From Xestospongia muta (taxonomy: Eukaryota > Porifera > Demospongiae > Haplosclerida > Petrosiidae), in assembly GCA_963693285.1 (NCBI GenBank), contig OY848921.1:6089229-6153228 (forward strand): 64,000 nucleotides of DNA. The letters run 5' to 3'. The notes under the pieces were generated by a model. That model searched no databases. It was not told where the DNA came from and was given only the letters and a program-made list of their open reading frames with translations. Made by a program: the position numbers and the translations under genes. Positions 57,831 to 64,000 of the stretch are shown one piece after another; the first letter of the stretch is position 1, and each line of letters starts with the position of its first letter.

Positions 57831-59203
57831 TCTCCATGATAGTGCCACATTGAATGTGTGTGTGTGTCTGAGTATGTGTGTGGTTCAGTCACGTTTAATT
57901 AGGAATGCAAAGTTTAATTGGTTACAGTAATTTGATACCCCTCCACCATTTCTGTAATAACAAGAAACAACTAAAGTTGTTTCTTCTCCAAGCACTTTAA
58001 TACATGCTGTGGCTTCCTTTTAAATCATTTTAACAACCAGAACTACAAAAAATGATAAGAACACTAAAGGTTACTTAAATTCTCTGAGAGATTAAAGCCA
58101 GAATTATCAATTAAACACTGCACACGGCAAGTGTTCCTACTTACGTAAAACGTTCAACAGATTCAAGGCTTCAAGGAACTATTCTGTTATCTGTTATTCT
58201 CTTATCTGTGATAGGTATCAAGACTTGTATACCTATGTGTTCCTAGTTAAGTAGAAAGTTCAACAGATTCAAGACTTGAAGAAACTATTCCGTTATCTGT
58301 TATTATTCTATTATCTGTGATAGGTATCATGCCAAAAATAAACAGTTAGATTTGGTTGAAAATTCCTGAATATTGGAGAGATGTTGTAAGAGCTATTCCT
58401 GTTACAACATCTATTCTGTGGTAGCTTTGTTGTGTGCTATGTGAATAGAATGTCATAATATTAATTCCTGTCAATACATCTATTCTCTGTTAGCTTTGAC
58501 GTGTATCATGTGTAAATCTGACACTATCAATTACTCTCAAGTATGTCCTGTGTAAAGAAACAAGAAGTAGGTTAATATATGCTGCATTGTTTGAACATGT
58601 TTCTCAAGTAAATTATGTGTGACATCAAGTGTTTAAATTATACCTAGACAATGTATTAAATTAGTAGATATTTAATATGGTGCATTACAGTCTTTGTTAA
58701 TGACACAAACAGTGTGTAGCTAAATTGTGATACAAAAATTTTCTGTACATCTATTATCATAACTATATTAGGTCTGTACAAATATTAATGGAAGCAGTGG
58801 CACTATATTAAATGAAAATGTTGGTAATAGCTCTACATATTACCACATATAGTAACAACGACAAGAACAACATTATCATAGAAACATCATCCACTATATT
58901 CCACCATAGCAACATTGTCAAATAACAAATTCTCATTTAGAATGAAAACAAATCAGACATTGTTTAAATAACAGCTCCATTAGCTCTTACTCAATTAGAT
59001 ATATAATGCAGGTTAATTAATAGACACTAATAGTTTCAGTAACACTACTAGTGTCAATAACCATGTATCAAATTGTGGACTGGTTTCATCCTTTATAGTT
59101 CATATTGTATATAGTAGGCACATCAACAAGCTCCATGTGTCTCTTAGATATATTGTTGCAAATGTTTACAAAAATTAAAGGTGATTAAAATTAGTAAGAA
59201 TTA
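57831..59203. other. Inter-copy spacer, 3' flank of G
   Basis: Colinear with 49,970-51,388, including the 105-bp duplicated GTGTTCCTA unit and the conserved 3' flank. No exon seen. Confidence 0.55.
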
Positions 59204-62200
59204 TTAAGAGAAACTGTCTACAGTGAAATCCATATATCCAGCTAGTGGTTTTATCATGTCTTCTACAGTCTGAACTAAATCAGAAAATGGTGGTCTCTCC
59301 TCTGGATTGATTTTCCAACAGGACATCATTAATTTGTATCTAAGGACAATATTTATAATTATAATACTGAAATTAAAATGTAGTTTCTTACATTTCCTCT
59401 GAACATGCTGCATTATTTGGAATTAAGAGTCTACCTCCACTGTCCAGTAATTGAACCAAACTCAAAGGATCTAGACCAGGATAGGGAATTTTACCAAGAC
59501 TGAACACCTCCCAACATAACACACCATATGACCACTGTGTAATTGGATAATAGTTAATAAAAATGTAATTTACTTACCACATCTGTCTTCTCAGAGAATA
59601 GACCATCATGAAGGCTTTCTAATGCCATCCACTTTACTGGCAATTTGATAACATTTTTTTCAGATTTAGTATTATTCCATTGTCTGTAATAGCTGCGAAT
59701 ATAAACATGTTTTGAGAGTCCAAAGTCACCAACTTTAATAATCCCATTATCATCAATCCTAAATGACAAAGTGAATTGAAGAGAGTGAGACACAACTTAC
59801 ATGCAGTTTCTAGCAGCAAGATCTCTGTGTACAAATCTTTTTTCAGCTAGATATGACATTCCCATAGCAACTTGTAAACACATGGAAAGAAGCTGCTTTC
59901 TTGCATTGAGTACAATATCATCATCACTGATTTCAGTAATAGTTAAATTTGGTCTCTCTTTTTTTAGATAAGATAACAGACTACCTCTAGTCATAAATGG
60001 CATTATAATACAAGGTGCCTGACCAAGATCAAGACAAACTCCAATGAGAGAAAGTATATTTGGATGATCAAAAGAGGACATCTTCACACTCTCCTCAACA
60101 ATAGAGTTAACATCTTCATTTGTGTAATGACCTAACTCCAATAATTGAGGTATTTCAAATGAATTTTGTGTTAATAATATTACTGACCTTTAAGTGTTTT
60201 AACAGCAACAGGTACTGGAACACTATTAATGATGTCACCATCAGGAGTTAGTAATCCTCGATAAACTATCCCAAATTCCCCTTCAAAACATTTAATATAG
60301 TACAAATTAAGTATAACAATTAACGATACCTTGACCAATAGTCTCTTGTAATTGCAACAATGATCCTGAAATAATTCTGCATTCTGATAACCATTTTGAA
60401 TATGTAGATAAAACATCATGTGTATGAGTGTGATTTAGCATGTCAGTGATATCTTTGTTGCTGTCGCTGTGTACAGTATAATTGTTGTCTACTGCAGTAA
60501 CTAATGTTAAGTTATTGGTACTTAGGGATTTGTCACTGTTAGCAAAATATGTCATCTCCGATTCATTGCTACAAAATAAGAAATTATATTACCTATAATA
60601 ACAATATTCACTATATAGTAGATTACATTTAATCTTGTGTACATTTAAAGCTCACTATCTTCATTACCTAGCTTGGATTCTCTTTTTTCTTTTTAAACAA
60701 ACTATAATAACCACTGATGATATAGACAGGAGTAGTATGACAATTACTACTGCAATAATTATGATCAAATAAATTGTCGAGCTTATTGAGGGCTTTGCTG
60801 ATGTAGATGAGGACAATGGAACATATTGTATAGTAATATAGGTGAGAATGATTGAACGTATGGCATAGTTGATGTAGATGAGGATGATGAAACATGGGGT
60901 GAGAGCGATGAAACATATTGTGTAGTCAATGTAGGTGAGAATGATTGAACATATGGTATAGTTGATGTAGATGAGGATGATGAAACATGGGATGTAGTTG
61001 AGCTTGTTAAACAATCACTGCCTGTCCATCCACTGACACATGTACAATTGTTAGGAGCTGTACATTGTTTGTTAGTGCCACAAGGTGAACTACAAATTGC
61101 TGTGTTGTTTATAGGACATCATAATGAGTTCAAATGTTTATACAAACATACGTGTTAAACAGTAAGTGCCTGTCCATCCACTGACACATGTACAATTGTT
61201 AGGAGCTGTACATTGTTTGTTAGTGCCACAAGGTGAACTACAAATTGCTGTGTTGTTTATAAGACATCATAATGAGTTCAAATGTTTATACAAACATACG
61301 TGTTAAACAGTAAGTGCCTGTCCATCCACTGACACATGTACAATTGTTAGGAGCTGTACATTGTTTGTTAGTGCCACAAGGTGAACTACAAATTGCTGTG
61401 TTGTTTATAGGACATCATAATGAGTTCAAATGTTTATACAAACATACGTGTTAAACAGTAAGTGCCTGTCCATCCACTGACACATGTACAATTGTTAGGA
61501 GCTGTACATTGTTTGTTAGTGCCACAAGGTGAACTACAAATTGCTGTGTTGTTTATAGGACATCATAATGAGTTCAAATGTTTATACAAACATACGTGTT
61601 AAACAGTAAGTGCCTGTCCATCCACTAACACATGTACAAGTATTAGGAGCTAAGCATTCCATGTTAGTGCCACATTGAGGATTGCAAATCGCTACATATA
61701 AGTTTTGTTAAAAGCAAAATATTTTGTGCACATAAATAACAAGCATAACTTACGTAGACAGTTTGGTTTAGGACCATAACCTGAACAACATCGTAGTTGA
61801 AGACTATAAGTTGTTGTATATTGTGTTACACTTCTAGATCTGTATTGTAATATAAACATGCACATGTTGTTGCATTACTTGCATTTTTTGTTTCTACCTA
61901 AATTAATATAATTAATAATTATAGCAATACTACCATACATATATCACTGTAACAATTGATTCAACTAATTAATGGTCACTTGAATTATACTCATGTTCAC
62001 TAGGTTACATGATGTCTATAAACACATTGATAACATATATGGTATTGACTATTAATTACTATGGAATTGATAGTTCATATAGTTTATTAACAACTTCTAA
62101 TGACGTATGTGAAGTTCACATTCTATAGTGACTCCCAACCCTATATTAATCATTATTTTGTAAATGGTTAAAGATAATCATCATGTGTCTGATAATTAAC

Positions 62201-62796
62201 TACATGAATTGTCAATTTCAGAGTATATTATTATTTGTAACAATCAATGACAGTATGAAGTTCACTATTTTATATAATTAACTTTGATATCATCTAATTT
62301 AAATGACTATGAGTTAGTTCTTTTAACCACTTAGTTTTACAGTGATATAGATTGTACTAATATCTAGCAACAAAGTGAAAACTAAATACAAAACATTAGA
62401 ACCTAAATGTATTAATTTGGAATATGCACTTCATTTGATGTATGAAAAGATGCTACATAAATAATATGTGGTGGCCATTTTTTTGGCCCACCTTACAGAA
62501 TAATTATAAGCAGTACCTAGCTTGTTAAATAATATTATATAGGTAAACTATATACACAAAAGTATTAGGTAACAGACTAACCCATCTCGACAACGAAATA
62601 ACCATTTACATTTCGTGTAAGTAGCATGATATACAACATATGTTGTTACAAAAGACACAGATACATTGTATGAGCAAGATGATACAGCATGACAACTGTA
62701 TTTGATAAGACAGATTATAATAATACAATGTCACAATAAACCTTACCTATCCATCAAAACTGTATAACAAAACAAAAAAACGAAGAGCCTCATCAT
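59204..62796 (-). CDS. EMI-EGFx5 receptor tyrosine kinase, copy G (one frameshift)
   Basis: Exons, high to low: 62796-62747 (MMRLFVFLFCYTVLMD), 62695-62582 and 61833-61754 (EMI-like), EGF exons 61691-61596, 61543-61448, 61395-61300 and 61247-61152, then 61099-60668 (fifth EGF, stalk, TM), 60568-60330, 60280-60188, 60131-59801, 59758-59578, 59534-59392 and 59339-59204. All splice sites and phases are good. However, the 61099-60668 exon is one base short of a frame-preserving length. A TT to T change near 60,834, compared with copy F, shifts the stalk frame to TAA at 60,783-60,785, just before the TM. As read, the product is a secreted EMI-EGF protein. With one base restored it would be a receptor of about 727 residues with intact HRD and DFG. 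A sequencing error cannot be excluded. Confidence 0.8.
61101..61691 (-). repeat. 148-bp EGF exon+intron tandem modules of copy G
   Basis: A 96-nt EGF exon plus a 52-nt intron repeats at exactly 148 bp (exon starts 61247, 61395, 61543, 61691, plus the EGF of the 61099 exon). Three units are identical or nearly so, introns included; the outermost is diverged. This amplification is specific to G, since A and B have two EGFs and D has one. Confidence 0.9.
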
Positions 62797-64000
62797 TTTA
62801 GAGTTTGAACACTGACAGCAGCTTAAATATAATTTACTAAAATAACTGATCAGTTGATTTAATTAATACATGTAGCAATACTATTTGATACAATTATAAA
62901 TATAATACTGTTTTGATTTTAAATATTCTATGGGATTGATTAATTAGCATGCATTTAAACTATTGTTATCAGCTATAATGAATAAAATGTTGTAGAAATT
63001 ATTTAGGCTTGTAGAAATATTACTGGAACAATAATGGATTATAGGTAACATAAACATTACTGGAATAATAGGAGAACTATTAACTAGATACTAACCTTTT
63101 AGACATATCCTAATTCTTTGTCACGATCCTCTTCTCTGTACGTATTTGTATATGTCAAGTAAGACTATATAACGTCATCTACTACTAGTATCCAGACAAC
63201 AGCTACTGTATATATAAGAATTGGCTTTGAATGACGACAATACGATCAGCTTTACTATAGTTAATTATTCTGTAAACGTAATTAGGCGTGTTATTAATTT
63301 TCATATCAGAGTTAACAAAGGAAAACTCTATACCATAAGACTGTTGCTTCAGTTTCATAAAAATATAACTAGAAATGGATCTATTCAGCTACGTCAGACT
63401 ATATACGTATGTTATATTCGTACACATACATTACATTATACATATGATTGATCAATAAAAAAAAATTAAAAATCACTCTCAGAATGTTATATTATATCAC
63501 TGATGTTATTCAAACGATTTAACGGTTGATGAATATCCTTAATTGGTCGTACTATCATGTAGTGATGATTTAATTGACATTAATATTATCTTGTTTGCAT
63601 TCTTTGTAATTGGACTGATACTGAACATTCCTACATTTACTACATTTTTCAAGAAAGTATATTCATTTACTTGTTTGTTTAATTTTTAAATATAAGCTTT
63701 TGATAGCCAATAAAACGCTATACAGGAAGGCAATGAAGTTTCATTTTCAACCATGTATAAGTTCATAACTTGTCCAGTAGGACATCACACCCTGGTATAC
63801 AATTTGTCTGACGTAGCCAGCCCATCCCCCTGCAGGAAGGGAGGGTCTGGTTAACTGTAATCTCGTTCAGAGAACTACCGGAGATCTGATAGTCGAAAAG
63901 TGATTTTAAGAGGGAGGAGGGCAAACAGTCACTTTAAAAATGCTGACTCAACAGAAACACAATACCAAGCATACAGTACCATTTCTCATGTTTGCCTAGT
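62797..64000. other. Region upstream of copy G, no gene recognised
   Basis: AT-rich. The frame at 63,221-63,451 looks non-coding. 63,790-63,860 is locally C/G-richer (CCCATCCCCCTGCAGGAAGG) and could be the edge of a mobile element. The conserved flank block seen upstream of the other copies was not recognised here. Confidence 0.4.

Noticed and set aside
62797..64000. Possible extra gene upstream of G (frame at 63,221)
   Set aside because: 76 codons without a proper ATG context, splice sites or domain similarity.

Overview
This is an intron-rich, AT-rich animal nuclear DNA window. I read it as demosponge, most likely Amphimedon queenslandica or a close relative. The reasons are many spliceosomal introns of only 45-60 nt, receptor tyrosine kinase (RTK) genes in a recent head-to-tail array, SRCR, EGF and FN3 exons, and marine-invertebrate-type repeats. 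The species is inference; that the DNA is metazoan is well supported. Nothing looks bacterial, and I see no tRNA, rRNA or CRISPR.

Left edge (1-4,233, + strand): the 3' part of a single-pass receptor gene. It has EGF repeats, a calcium-binding EGF, four FN3 domains, a membrane helix, and a cytoplasmic tail made of repeated proline-rich exons. Several of its exons were amplified together with their short introns (147-bp and 168-bp tandem modules). A gene-poor stretch of degenerate repeats follows, to about 9.7 kb.

Main content (9.7-26.9 kb and 42-63 kb, all - strand): a tandem array of paralogous RTKs. I reconstructed ten to fourteen exons per copy. The architecture is signal peptide, EMI-like domain (two exons), one to five EGF domains, a Ser/Thr/Pro-rich stalk, a TM segment and a tyrosine kinase with Met/Axl-like motifs. 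Copies A (10,249-12,902), B (19,235-21,885) and D (42,662-45,129) are open throughout. G (59,204-62,796) has one frameshift just before the TM segment. F (51,389-53,695) has four lesions. C (26,435-26,851) is a deletion remnant. EMI/EGF relics lie at 9.7, 49.4-49.9 and 57.6-57.8 kb. Each copy carries several kb of conserved 5' flank, including a foldback element with long inverted repeats, so the duplicating unit is about 7-9 kb.

Middle (26.9-42.1 kb): a break in the array. It holds relics of an hAT transposase (at its left border) and a PHD-finger transposon-like ORF, a decayed unidentified multi-exon gene (29.3-30.9 kb), two large arrays of a related 28-bp minisatellite (31.6-34.3 and 36.0-38.3 kb), smaller tandem repeats, a truncated ATP-synthase OSCP-like gene (40.35-41.60 kb, +) and a decayed SRCR exon pair (41.7-42.1 kb, -).

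Taken together, the window shows a receptor family being generated by unequal crossing-over, exon-module amplification and gene conversion. It includes natural variants that would be kinase-less (F) or secreted (G) if expressed. The MEGF10/Draper-like EMI-EGF ectodomain joined to a tyrosine kinase is the most interesting system here. No exon structure has been tested against RNA; splice sites were read by eye using GT-AG rules, phase continuity and comparison between paralogues.
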